A stretch of DNA of 64,000 bases from Capsulimonadaceae bacterium (GTDB lineage: Bacteria > Armatimonadota > Armatimonadia > Armatimonadales > Capsulimonadaceae): positions 62,001-126,000 of the forward strand of contig JARLGU010000051.1 of assembly GCA_031292625.1 (NCBI GenBank). Reading direction: 5' to 3'. Position numbers and translations under genes: made by a program. Positions 16,899 through 23,801 of this stretch are shown piece after piece (within the stretch, counting starts at the first letter, position 1; every line of letters begins with the position of its first letter). The notes beneath the pieces are model-generated. The model did no database searches and had not been told where the DNA came from. It saw only the letters and a program-made list of their open reading frames with translations.

Positions 16899-17930
16899 CT
16901 ATACGAATCCGAAGCGCGCCTCTTCCATCGCTAGCTCGCGCACGGAAGGATCCCTTTGCAGGCGCTCCAGAAACTTGCCAGCGCCCAGGGCGACGCAGGA
17001 GAGCGGATCGGCGGCAATATGCACCGGCATGCCGGTTTGCTTTGCGATCAGCGCGTCCAATCCCTTGAGGAGCGCGCCGCCGCCTGCCAGAACAATTCCG
17101 TGGCGCAGGATATCCGAGGCCAACTCGGGAGGCGTGGATTCTAGCGTGGATGAGACGAGGCTGACGATCGCATTAACGGGATCCTTGATCGCCTCGCGGA
17201 CGTCTTGCGAGCGCAACGTGATCGCGCGCGGCAGACCGGTCGTCAGATCGCGGCCGCCGACTTCGCGGATGAGTTCCGTGCCAAGCGGAAGCGCCGAGCC
17301 AATCTCAATCTTGGCGTCCTCCGCGGTCCGGTTGCCGATTAGCAATCCGAACTTGTTGCGCATGTAGTCGATGATCGCCTCGTCAATTTCATCGCCGGCG
17401 ATACGGATTGAGCCCTGCGCGACGATTCCACGCAGGGCGATAACCGCAACCTCGCTGGTGCCGCCTCCGATGTCGACGATCATTGAGCCGATCGGTTCCG
17501 TGACGGGAAGCCCGACTCCGATCGCGGCGGCCATTGGCTCTGCAATTAGATACACCTGGCGCGCGCCGGCCTTGCGAGCGGCTTCGATCACCGCGATTCG
17601 CTCCACTTCCGTGATGCCGCTCGGGACGCCGATGACGATCTGAGGGCTGAACAACATTCGCCGCCGCTGGACGCGCGCGATGAAGTAGCGGAGCATTTGC
17701 TCGGTCTGGTCGAAGTCGGCGATGACGCCGTCCTTGAGCGGGCGGGCCGCGATGATTGCGCCGGGCGTCCGGCCGATCATCCGCTTTGCCTCGACGCCGA
17801 TCTCGATCACGCGACCGGGATTTTCTTGCGAGACCGCGACGACGGAAGGCTCTCGCAAAAGGATGCCGCGTCCCTGGACGTGCACGAGCGTATTGGCCGT
17901 TCCGAGGTCAATGCCTAGCCCGGCCGACAT
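16899..17930 (-). CDS. mreB: Rod shape-determining protein MreB
   Basis: A 343-aa bacterial actin homologue that forms membrane-bound filaments steering cell-wall elongation. Actin-fold ATP motifs are complete: GIDLGTANTLVHVQGRG (phosphate 1), VDIGGGTSEVAVIALRGIV (phosphate 2), GIVLAGGGALLKGLD (adenosine). The usual amphipathic membrane contact would be at the short N terminus. I start at 17930 (MSAGLGIDLG); 18 further codons upstream are in frame but outside the family. First gene of the mreB-DUF169-mreC-mreD transcript; a TATAAT on the minus strand at 18044-18049 is a candidate -10. Confidence 0.95.
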   Translation of the reverse strand: MSAGLGIDLGTANTLVHVQGRGILLREPSVVAVSQENPGRVIEIGVEAKRMIGRTPGAIIAARPLKDGVIADFDQTEQMLRYFIARVQRRRMLFSPQIVIGVPSGITEVERIAVIEAARKAGARQVYLIAEPMAAAIGVGLPVTEPIGSMIVDIGGGTSEVAVIALRGIVAQGSIRIAGDEIDEAIIDYMRNKFGLLIGNRTAEDAKIEIGSALPLGTELIREVGGRDLTTGLPRAITLRSQDVREAIKDPVNAIVSLVSSTLESTPPELASDILRHGIVLAGGGALLKGLDALIAKQTGMPVHIAADPLSCVALGAGKFLERLQRDPSVRELAMEEARFGFV

Positions 17931-18271
17931 TTTGTTTCGAAACTCCTGGAAAAACCTGAACACGACGATGATCTCCCTCCGCAACGTCAGCCCGGTACGG
18001 GACCGTTGCCAGAGGCGGTGGAATAGCGTGGCGGAGCCCCACTATTATAGCACGATTCAAGGGAGGGCAGGCTCAGCCTGGCGGCGGAGTCGGCACAGGC
18101 GTAAAGATAGGATAGGACCGGTCAGTTTCGCTGGATTGGCCATCAAGGCGACCAATGGCTGCGCATTTGGATCAATTCCTAGGGAATATACGTGATATAC
18201 GATGGTTCCGCGAGTTCTCATTTGCAAGTTTTCCTATGGCTAAATATGGCAATTAAATTATTTAAAAAACA
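17931..18271. other. Divergent region between mreB and the Met/Cys-rich gene
   Basis: No gene is supported. The mreB-proximal side has TATAAT on the minus strand (18044-18049) without a clear -35. The right side becomes AT-rich (18220-18270: TTATTTAAAAAACAG) just ahead of the palindrome and promoter listed next, an UP-element-like composition. Confidence 0.45.
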
Positions 18272-18290
18272 GTTGTTGATATTCAACAAC
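18272..18290. promoter_or_regulatory. Perfect 19-bp palindrome, operator candidate for the Met/Cys-rich gene
   Basis: GTTGTTGATATTCAACAAC: 8-bp arms around TAT. It lies 3 bp upstream of the -35 TTGACA. I do not recognise it as a CopY, CueR, Fur or NsrR box. Position fits an activator or a repressor that contacts the -35 region. Confidence 0.6.
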
Positions 18291-18293
18291 CGC

Positions 18294-18323
18294 TTGACAT
18301 TGGGGCGAGGCGGGGGATATTAT
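18294..18323 (+). promoter_or_regulatory. Strong sigma-70-type promoter of the Met/Cys-rich gene
   Basis: Consensus TTGACA (18294-18299), 18-nt spacer, TATTAT (18318-18323). The predicted start near 18330 gives a leader of about 64 nt with a GGGAG ribosome site 10 nt before the ATG at 18394. Confidence 0.8.
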
Positions 18324-18393
18324 GGACGCGTCGCTACGATGGAATCCGTCAAGCCACGTCGGCGGCGTAAATTAACCTTAGGGAGAAAAATCA

Positions 18394-18867
18394 ATGGAAA
18401 AGACAATGACCATGAGCAAGCCTGGGATGATGGACGCCGGAATGATGATGCCTGGCATGATGATGCCAATGCCCTCAATGGGCATGGGCGCTGGCATGGG
18501 TATGATGGGCATGATGCCGAAGTGTACGATGACCATGGAAATGGTCGAAGGCGGCTGTTGCGTCAAGTGTGTTTGCGCCGACGAGATGTCGGCGATGATG
18601 CTTCAAAAAATGTGCGCCATGATGACGGGCGGCATGTGCGGCATGATGTGCACGATGAACGGCATGATGGTCTCGATGTGCAACATGATGATGGGAACCT
18701 GCAAGATGCAGAACATGGACATGGGCATCATGATGACATGCACGAGCGGCGACGCGAAATGCTGCGAGATGATCCAGTCGTGCTGCAAGTGCATGATGGA
18801 CTGCATGGAGGCCGGTTGCTGCTGCTGCATGACCATGAACGGCATGCCGATGTGCTGCACCTGCTAA
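18394..18867 (+). CDS. Extremely Met- and Cys-rich protein, probable soft-metal binder or sulfur store
   Basis: A 157-aa protein with, by my count, 51 Met and 24 Cys (about 48% of residues) and no His, Arg, Phe, Tyr or Trp. The N-terminal 45 residues are Met clusters (GMMMPGMMMPMPSMGMG); the rest alternates Met runs with Cys groups (GGCCVKCVC, KCCEMIQSCCKCMMDC, GCCCCMTM, MCCTC). There is no signal peptide or membrane helix, so it should act in the cytoplasm. Thioether and thiolate ligands without His suit Cu(I), Ag or Hg; storage of sulfur amino acids is an alternative. It has a consensus promoter, a palindrome just upstream and its own terminator, so it is a regulated single gene. Codon usage dominated by ATG makes the antisense frame His-rich, an artefact. 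I know no named family for it. Confidence 0.85.
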   Translation: MEKTMTMSKPGMMDAGMMMPGMMMPMPSMGMGAGMGMMGMMPKCTMTMEMVEGGCCVKCVCADEMSAMMLQKMCAMMTGGMCGMMCTMNGMMVSMCNMMMGTCKMQNMDMGIMMTCTSGDAKCCEMIQSCCKCMMDCMEAGCCCCMTMNGMPMCCTC

Positions 18868-18894
18868 TCGCGGGCTTGGGCTGTTTTCGCCTCG

Positions 18895-18923
18895 TCGCTC
18901 GGTCAACCATGACCGAGCGATTT
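18895..18923 (+). terminator. Intrinsic terminator of the Met/Cys-rich gene
   Basis: TCGCTCGGTCA (18895-18905) and TGACCGAGCGA (18910-18920) form a perfect 11-bp stem with an ACCA loop, followed by TTT. It lies 28 nt after the stop codon. Confidence 0.8.
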
Positions 18924-19009
18924 GCGGATCACCCGGTACGCTGGGCGCTGCCGATCCACCTGTCAACAGGAGACCGGTCAGCGTCTTTTCGTTTTGGGAT
19001 GGCTCGTCG

Positions 19010-19240
19010 TTAGTTCCGCCAAGAGCGAGGCATTTCGGCTGGATCCGCTTTGAACTCTGTGACCGTGGTTAGCTCACGCCGGGCTTGCAGCCAGACATAA
19101 CGCCAGAGCATCATCTGGTAGGCATACAGTGGAGCCATGGCGCAAGGGCAGGAGGCGAACGAAGCGGCGCATTGCGCCTGCGGAATGCCCGGTATCTTTT
19201 GCCCGGTTGCGGGGATCTCCGTAATATTCTTTTCTTCCAC
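19010..19240 (-). CDS. Small hypothetical protein in the Rrf2-YezD operon
   Basis: A 76-aa protein starting at GTG with a well-placed AAAGGAG 7 nt upstream, which makes it a credible gene. It contains a Cys cluster (AQCAASFASCPC, three Cys) and an aromatic helix (PLYAYQMMLWRYVWLQARRE). No known family is recognised and no signal peptide is seen. It is the last of three co-directional genes (Rrf2, YezD, this), 36 nt after yezD. Its short Cys motif and position make a role in sulfur or metal handling possible but unproven. Confidence 0.6.
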   Translation of the reverse strand: MEEKNITEIPATGQKIPGIPQAQCAASFASCPCAMAPLYAYQMMLWRYVWLQARRELTTVTEFKADPAEMPRSWRN

Positions 19241-19276
19241 TGTCAGCTCCTTTGTTGACGACCATTGCGCCAGCCG

Positions 19277-19474
19277 CTATACCAACCGGTTCTTTTCCGT
19301 CCGGTCGATTTGAACGACCTTGCCGTCCTGAACGATCACCTGTACGACGCCGTATCTAATTCCCGCGATCGCTTCACGGACCAACTCGATGGGATCCGTT
19401 TGGCGGCTGACCTCGGGCTCTTGTTCGCCTGCCCGGTCGATCTCGGGATTTCTGATTTTGCTATGCGCCGCCAC
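19277..19474 (-). CDS. YezD-like DUF2292 small protein
   Basis: A 65-aa protein whose C-terminal half, VREAIAGIRYGVVQVIVQDGKVVQIDRTEKNRL, fits the YezD/DUF2292 pattern (described here only by its positions about 31-64: a helix, then two strands and the ending RTEK). Starts at GTG with GAGGTG 8 nt upstream overlapping the regulator's stop codon. DUF2292 proteins often lie in sulfur-assimilation or cysteine-linked loci; function is unknown. Second gene of the Rrf2 operon. Confidence 0.75.
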   Translation of the reverse strand: MAAHSKIRNPEIDRAGEQEPEVSRQTDPIELVREAIAGIRYGVVQVIVQDGKVVQIDRTEKNRLV

Positions 19475-19486
19475 TTTTATCCCACC

Positions 19487-19939
19487 TCAAATGTAGTACA
19501 TCAGCTCTTTAACGACAGCGTCGGCGCGGGCCGGGGCGCCGGCATCTTCAGCGAGCACGTCTATGCTGGTCTCTTCGAGAATCGAACGAATGGATTCGCG
19601 CACCCTGCGCAACACGACGCCTACTGGTAGGCCATCGTCCGCATCGTCCGCCCACTGCGGAATGGGCATCAAAAGGCCTTCGAGATGCCGTAGAACCTCC
19701 GCAAGCGTGACCTTCTCCGGCGCGCTGTTCAGCCGGTAGCCGCCGTGCTGACCTCGCCGGCTTTCGAGCAACCCTGCCCGCGCCAGCGGCGCGAGCACCT
19801 GCTCCAGGTACTTCAGCGACGTCTTACACTCGCGTGCAAGCACGGCCACTTGAACAAAGTCGTTGCGACCCCCTTTGTAGTTTCGCACCAGCACGCTGAG
19901 GACTTTAAGCCCATACTGGCTCTTCGTGGTTAGTCGCAT
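19487..19939 (-). CDS. Rrf2-family transcriptional regulator, CymR-like
   Basis: A 150-aa winged-helix regulator: MRLTTKSQYGLKVLSVL opening, recognition region CKTSLKYLEQVLAPLARAG, wing RRGQHGGYRLN, and the dimerisation helix near VLRRVRESIRSIL. It lacks the three-Cys cluster of Fe-S sensing members (IscR, NsrR), so it resembles CymR, the cysteine-metabolism repressor. It leads an operon with yezD and a 76-aa gene, and its promoter reads directly into the ATG. Direct repeats just upstream are candidate binding sites. It may also control the Met/Cys-rich gene 1 kb away, which is conjecture. Confidence 0.85.
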   Translation of the reverse strand: MRLTTKSQYGLKVLSVLVRNYKGGRNDFVQVAVLARECKTSLKYLEQVLAPLARAGLLESRRGQHGGYRLNSAPEKVTLAEVLRHLEGLLMPIPQWADDADDGLPVGVVLRRVRESIRSILEETSIDVLAEDAGAPARADAVVKELMYYI

Positions 19940-19945
19940 GCTTCC

Positions 19946-19974
19946 ATGATGGCATCCCGTGAATTAATTGTCAA
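19946..19974 (-). promoter_or_regulatory. Promoter of the CymR-like regulator, predicted leaderless
   Basis: On the minus strand TTGACA (19974-19969), a 17-nt spacer and CATCAT (19951-19946), with the ATG at 19939. Transcription would begin at or next to the start codon and no Shine-Dalgarno site is seen. Confidence 0.6.
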
Positions 19975-19977
19975 GTG

Positions 19978-20028
19978 AATCCATGGGAATTATAGGCTAA
20001 TATTTCCTAAATCCATAGGGGAATTATA
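19978..20028. promoter_or_regulatory. Paired direct repeats upstream of the CymR-like gene
   Basis: AATCCATGGGAATTATA (19978-19994) and AATCCATAGGGGAATTATA (20010-20028) lie 32 bp apart, about three helical turns, just upstream of the -35. Likely regulator-binding sites, or alternative promoters, since each contains TATAAT on the minus strand. Confidence 0.45.
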
Positions 20029-20067
20029 AAATCCGTCGAGGGGATGACCGGATGCCCTGCTGTCCGC

Positions 20068-20116
20068 TATAATTTTCGAGGGATTCTTGACGCCCGGACT
20101 CTTGGCATCATGCCAA
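20068..20116 (+). promoter_or_regulatory. Promoter and palindrome ahead of the MOSC gene
   Basis: TATAAT at 20068-20073 (weak ATGACC 18 nt upstream) is followed by a perfect inverted repeat, TTGGCA-TCA-TGCCAA (20102-20116), in the leader 38 nt before the ATG. The palindrome could be an operator or an RNA hairpin. Confidence 0.45.
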
Positions 20117-20154
20117 CGCATTGATTCGCGAGAGACGCTAAAGGAACTGGTCTC

Positions 20155-20937
20155 ATGGCTTTCGTAAATACTATCTTGGTTTACCCGATCAAATCGCTCG
20201 AGCCTGTCTACGCCGGCCAGGCGACGCTTGCGCCAGGCGGCGGGCTAGCGGGGGACAGGACGATCGCGATTGTCGACGAGGCTGGGGCCTATGTCAACGG
20301 CAAGCGTCATGCGGCGGTGCACGGTCTGCGGGCAAGCGTCGATTTTGCGGCCGGGACCGTATCGCTCGCGCGACGGGGCGGCGAATCCGCGCGGGTATTC
20401 GCGTTTCCACGGGAACAGGCGGCAATCGAGGAGTGGCTGAGCGGCTATTTCGGTTTCGCGGTGCACCTCGTTAGCGATGAGGACAATGGCTATCCCGACG
20501 ACCGCCAGTCGACGGGGCCAACGGTTCTGGCGGAGGCGACGCTTGGCGAAGTGGCGCGATGGTTTCCCGGGCTGAGCGTGCCGGATCTAATCCTCCGTTT
20601 CCGCCCAAACATTATTATCTCCGGGACCGAGGCGTTCTGGGATGACCGCCTATACGGCGCTTCGGGCGAGGTCGTTCGTTTCCGTATCGGCGATGCGGTG
20701 ATCGAGGGGACGAATCCCTGCCAGCGCTGCGTTGTCCCGCCGCGCGATCCGCATACGGCGGAGTCGTGGCCGGATTTCTCGACCACATTTCGCGCGCGCC
20801 GGGAGGATACATTGCCGCCCTGGGCCAATCGCGAGCGCTTTAACCATTTTTACCGCCTCGCCGTCAACACGCGAACGCCAGCAGATCAGGTTGGGAAGAC
20901 GATCCGAGTGGGCGACGAGGTAACGATCATCGAATAG
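20155..20937 (+). CDS. MOSC domain-containing protein
   Basis: A 260-aa protein of the YcbX/mARC type. Residues 1-95 form the MOSC N-terminal beta-barrel (VYPIKSLEPVYAGQATLAPG, GGLAGDRTIAIVDEAGAYVNGK). The MOSC domain follows, with PNIIISGTEAFWDDRLYG and EGTNPCQRCVVPPRDP, whose first Cys is the conserved molybdenum-cofactor ligand. Such proteins handle molybdenum cofactor or reduce N-hydroxylated compounds with a redox partner; no ferredoxin domain is attached. AAAGGAAC lies 9 nt before the ATG. Single gene, convergent with the acetyltransferase. Confidence 0.88.
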   Translation: MAFVNTILVYPIKSLEPVYAGQATLAPGGGLAGDRTIAIVDEAGAYVNGKRHAAVHGLRASVDFAAGTVSLARRGGESARVFAFPREQAAIEEWLSGYFGFAVHLVSDEDNGYPDDRQSTGPTVLAEATLGEVARWFPGLSVPDLILRFRPNIIISGTEAFWDDRLYGASGEVVRFRIGDAVIEGTNPCQRCVVPPRDPHTAESWPDFSTTFRARREDTLPPWANRERFNHFYRLAVNTRTPADQVGKTIRVGDEVTIIE

Positions 20938-20967
20938 GCGTTGGAGGCTGGTAAACGCTGGGGGGCG

Positions 20968-21627
20968 TCAGGCTTTCGTTCCAGTGAGGTCTTTGAACAT
21001 GCGCCGCATGCCGGCGATCCCGTGCGAACGAAGGTAGGGCGATCCGGGACGTTCGCTTTCCGTTTGGTAGCCATTGCGTTCGTAGAACGAGATGGCGCGG
21101 GGGTTGTCGATCTCGACATCAAGGCAGATGGCCTGATCGCCTTCGTTGCGAGCGCAGGTTTCGGCGTGCCGAAGGAGTTTGGAGCCGATGCCCAGGGATC
21201 GCATGTCGGGGTGGACGGCGAGAATGCTGACATACGTAACATCGGCGGGAATCGGTTCCGAGCATCGCTGAAGCGCCAATGCGATCGGAGCCATTTGCAG
21301 CACGCGCCACCACCCGCGCTCACGAATTAGCACATCGGCAAGCGCTCTGGCCGTGAGCCTTTCGCGGGTAGATGGGTGAGCGATGACGACGGCGATGGGG
21401 TCGGGGCATGCGGGCGCTTCCGGGATCGCGACAGTCGCCATTTTGTAGCTAAACATCGTGCCCGAGGTTCGGCACAGCGCTTCGACTGAGATCAGCGCAT
21501 CGCGCCGGTTGCCGCCGAAGGCATGTGTGATGAGGTTTTCGCCGGAGTAGATTACCATCTCCGCGAGAACCGCAGTGTCGGTCACGAAGGCCGGCCGAAG
21601 CTGAATTGAGGAATGGTCATTGCACAT
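20968..21627 (-). CDS. GNAT-family N-acetyltransferase
   Basis: A 219-aa acetyl-CoA-dependent transferase. Motif A reads ILAVHPDMRSLGIGSKLL (acetyl-CoA pyrophosphate loop R/G-x-x-G-x-G/S), motif B ISFYERNGYQTES. The N-terminal IQLRPAFVTDTAVLAEMV is typical of Acetyltransf_1 proteins. The start at 21627 (MCNDHSS) directly precedes that strand; an upstream extension of 26 codons is uncharacteristic. Acceptor substrate unknown. Confidence 0.85.
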   Translation of the reverse strand: MCNDHSSIQLRPAFVTDTAVLAEMVIYSGENLITHAFGGNRRDALISVEALCRTSGTMFSYKMATVAIPEAPACPDPIAVVIAHPSTRERLTARALADVLIRERGWWRVLQMAPIALALQRCSEPIPADVTYVSILAVHPDMRSLGIGSKLLRHAETCARNEGDQAICLDVEIDNPRAISFYERNGYQTESERPGSPYLRSHGIAGMRRMFKDLTGTKA

Positions 21628-21788
21628 ACTGATTGAGTTCAGTTTACTCCAACGGACTTCAAGATAGGTCTCTTCGGTTGCCCGCTCCGGCAAGTCAGGC
21701 CGCATTTCTTTTGTTGCAATGCGGCGATCCGTGGGTGAGGGCGTTTGTCATGAGTGCATTCCGCTCGCTCCATGCACGGAACTGGGTA

Positions 21789-22010
21789 TCTGAGAGTGTG
21801 TAAAAAAATCGAAAGGCCGTATAAGACGGCTCCCCGGCCGCCGTGGCCGTTTTTGAAAAAGGGCCGTCCCAGTGCTTCCACCGCTTCACGATGTGCGCTG
21901 CGATCGGACGCTGGCGGCCAATGGCCGTATGCGTGTTGACGCGGCCTTGTCGCACTTTCGAGCCGCGGCTCTGATCCCGTCGGCAAGGGCGCGGAATTGT
22001 TACACATGCT
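21789..22010 (-). mobile_element. MITE-like dispersed element, copy 2 (inverted)
   Basis: A 222-bp copy in the opposite orientation, with TA at 21787-21788 and 22011-22012. The conserved half is on the left here (ATCGAAAGGCCGTATAAGAC, GGCTCCCCGGCCGCCGTGGC). The other half is diverged and shorter, although TTCC/CGTCAACACGC landmarks remain. Ends: GAGAGTGTGTAA on the left and, reading inward, AGCATGTGTAAC on the right. A foldback element follows within 17 bp. Confidence 0.68.
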
Positions 22011-22026
22011 TAAGGACAGTATTATA

Positions 22027-22228
22027 GAACCTTCGTTAGCTGTGCGTTAAGCGAGTATGCTAAATACGTCAGGATTTAGGAACGCTCTCAGGCCGTCGTG
22101 CCTTACTTTTCAAGCGCTTCGCATGCGGATTGCCAATAGGCCGCGTGTTAAGCGGCGAAAGAAAAATGGCCAGCCCGGCCATAGAGGGCATCTTAATCCT
22201 CATCTTGTCGAACAAAGCGAAAGTCCTG
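22027..22228. repeat. Foldback element, copy A
   Basis: About 200 bp, roughly 80% alike by eye to 34275-34480. The element is an imperfect long inverted repeat: left arm from CCTTCGTTAGC through AGGATTTAGGAACGCTC (22071 on), right arm ending ATCTTAATCCTCATC...GCGAAAG. The palindromic core ATGGCCAGCCCGGCCAT lies near 22166-22182. No coding capacity. It ends 10 bp before the amidase start codon, so it may contribute that gene's promoter region. Confidence 0.65.
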
Positions 22229-22237
22229 TACTGATAT

Positions 22238-22951
22238 ATGAACTCGTTTAAAATGTTGATTGGCGTCGTACTTCTCGCGTTAGCGATCTCGTCGCCGCTT
22301 CACGCGGCGCCGGTGGTTTGCGTCGATCCAGGTCATCCGTCGGAGATTTCCGCGGGCGCGAGCGCCGGGCGTCTCACGGAGCGCCATCTCGCGTGGGTGG
22401 TCGCGTTGAAACTGAAAGCGATACTGTCTTCGCGCGGCGTGTCGGTGGTGATGACGAAGACGCGCGAGCGGGAGCTGGTTACGAACCGTCATCGCGCCGA
22501 GATTGCCAACGCGGCGGGCGCTGCGGCAATGATCCGGCTGCACTGCGATGCAGGAGCGGGGCGCGGGTTTACGTGGTACTACCCGGATCACGCCGCGACC
22601 AAAGACGGAGTGACCGGCCCGCCGCCGGACGTGTGTGAGCATAGCAGGCTTCTCGCCGCGACGATGCGGGAGACGATGACGCCGCTATTGGCGGGACATC
22701 TGGCATCGAATCCGGTGAAGACGGATGCCGCGACGCATGTGGGGGCTGGGCAGGGGGGCGTGCTAACCGGATCGATCTTCGCGCGCGTGCCGACCGCGCT
22801 GATTGAGATGTGTTTTCTCAACCAGCGCGGCGATGCGGCGTATTTGGCATCGGAGGCCGGCCAGAACGAGATGGCGTCGGCTCTTGCGGCAGGCGTGATG
22901 GCTTATCTAGCGCGTACTCCGCGATCAGAAGACCTGAACGGTCCACGATAG
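22238..22951 (+). CDS. N-acetylmuramoyl-L-alanine amidase (Amidase_3)
   Basis: A 237-aa exported zinc amidase that cleaves the bond between MurNAc and the stem peptide. Signal peptide MLIGVVLLALAISSPLHAA follows a short N-terminal segment. Zinc-site motifs: VCVDPGHPSE (His), RLTERHL (Glu), IRLHCDAG (His) and the late catalytic Glu in TALIEMCFLNQRGD. A second ATG at 22253 starts the signal peptide itself and is an equally good start; neither has a clear ribosome site. The 3' end overlaps the convergent barrel protein gene by 27 bp. Confidence 0.88.
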   Translation: MNSFKMLIGVVLLALAISSPLHAAPVVCVDPGHPSEISAGASAGRLTERHLAWVVALKLKAILSSRGVSVVMTKTRERELVTNRHRAEIANAAGAAAMIRLHCDAGAGRGFTWYYPDHAATKDGVTGPPPDVCEHSRLLAATMRETMTPLLAGHLASNPVKTDAATHVGAGQGGVLTGSIFARVPTALIEMCFLNQRGDAAYLASEAGQNEMASALAAGVMAYLARTPRSEDLNGPR

Positions 22952-23587
22952 GACGGCGTATCCGTAGTAATTGTGCGGGTCGCCGTTCGAGTAGTACAGT
23001 GACGGATTAAAGGACAACGAGGGCGTTACCGCGTACGTAAAGCCGCCCGTCACCGAGTTGCTGTCGCCGGTTTGGTAGTCGAATTGGACCATCAGGCGAG
23101 GGCTTACGTGGTAGTCCGCGCCGAGAATGGCCTGTGTTTGCTGCTGGTTGAACGTCGATCCGCCTGGGCGGACGTTGGCGTTTTGAACCTGCTCAACACC
23201 GAGCATAAACCCCGCATTGCCGATGTAGTAGCCGCCCTCGAGATAGGGGGCGGGGTGCGGATAACGGCTGGAGTATCCCGCGAATCCGGTTGAGAGCAGA
23301 AAGTTCTGGCTCTGGATCAGCCCATATTCGACGTTGGCGATTTCTTCCGTTGGCTTGAAGCCCTGAAAATAGGCGATTTCGAAGCGCTTTGTTATGCCGA
23401 GCTCAAGCTGAAGCTCGGATGGGTTGGCGATGTTGGGATCCTGTTGCTGGTAGCTAATCGAGAGCGCCCCCTGCGGCTGGATATCCGGCGTCACGATCTG
23501 GTTGAGTCCCTTTGTCGTTGCATGCGCTGGCGCGGCAAGCAGAGAGAGTGCCGTCACCGCGAGGATGACGGAAAATGCTTTCTTCAT
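22925..23587 (-). CDS. Outer-membrane-type exported protein of unknown function
   Basis: A 220-aa protein with signal peptide MKKAFSVILAVTALSLLAAPAHA (cut here to its features: KK, a hydrophobic core, AHA). The mature chain is regular amphipathic strands rich in Tyr, Gly, Gln and Asn and ends in an aromatic residue (SWTVQVF), the usual barrel-end signal for outer-membrane insertion. Landmarks are QLELGITKRFEIAYFQGF, YLEGGYYIGNAGFMLG and LMVQFDYQTGDSNSV. Start at 23587 follows GGAG 7 nt upstream. No specific family recognised. This supports a diderm envelope. Confidence 0.72.
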   Translation of the reverse strand: MKKAFSVILAVTALSLLAAPAHATTKGLNQIVTPDIQPQGALSISYQQQDPNIANPSELQLELGITKRFEIAYFQGFKPTEEIANVEYGLIQSQNFLLSTGFAGYSSRYPHPAPYLEGGYYIGNAGFMLGVEQVQNANVRPGGSTFNQQQTQAILGADYHVSPRLMVQFDYQTGDSNSVTGGFTYAVTPSLSFNPSLYYSNGDPHNYYGYAVLSWTVQVF

Positions 23588-23801
23588 CGCGATCTCCATT
23601 CGTAAGCGACACCGAACGCAGATGGCCTGTACGGCCTCCGCGTTCGGTGTTCTGATGCGTATTCTTATCAAGGCTAACGTACGTCAAGCCAGGACGATTC
23701 AGAGGAAAATGCCGTCGCGTGCGCGAATACGATACGTCGTTGCCAGGTCGATACGACGAATGCGTCGCGAAATTTCCTCGATCTGGCGTTCAGAGGAGAT
23801 T

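Noticed and set aside
18475-18966. Open frame on the minus strand opposite the Met/Cys-rich gene, extremely His-rich
   Set aside because: CAT (His) is the reverse complement of ATG (Met), so the His runs mirror the Met runs. It has no ribosome site or promoter, while the plus strand has both.
19074-19265. Alternative 63-aa frame overlapping the 76-aa gene
   Set aside because: The GTG-started 76-aa frame has a properly spaced AAAGGAG; the alternative frame does not and is Arg-rich.
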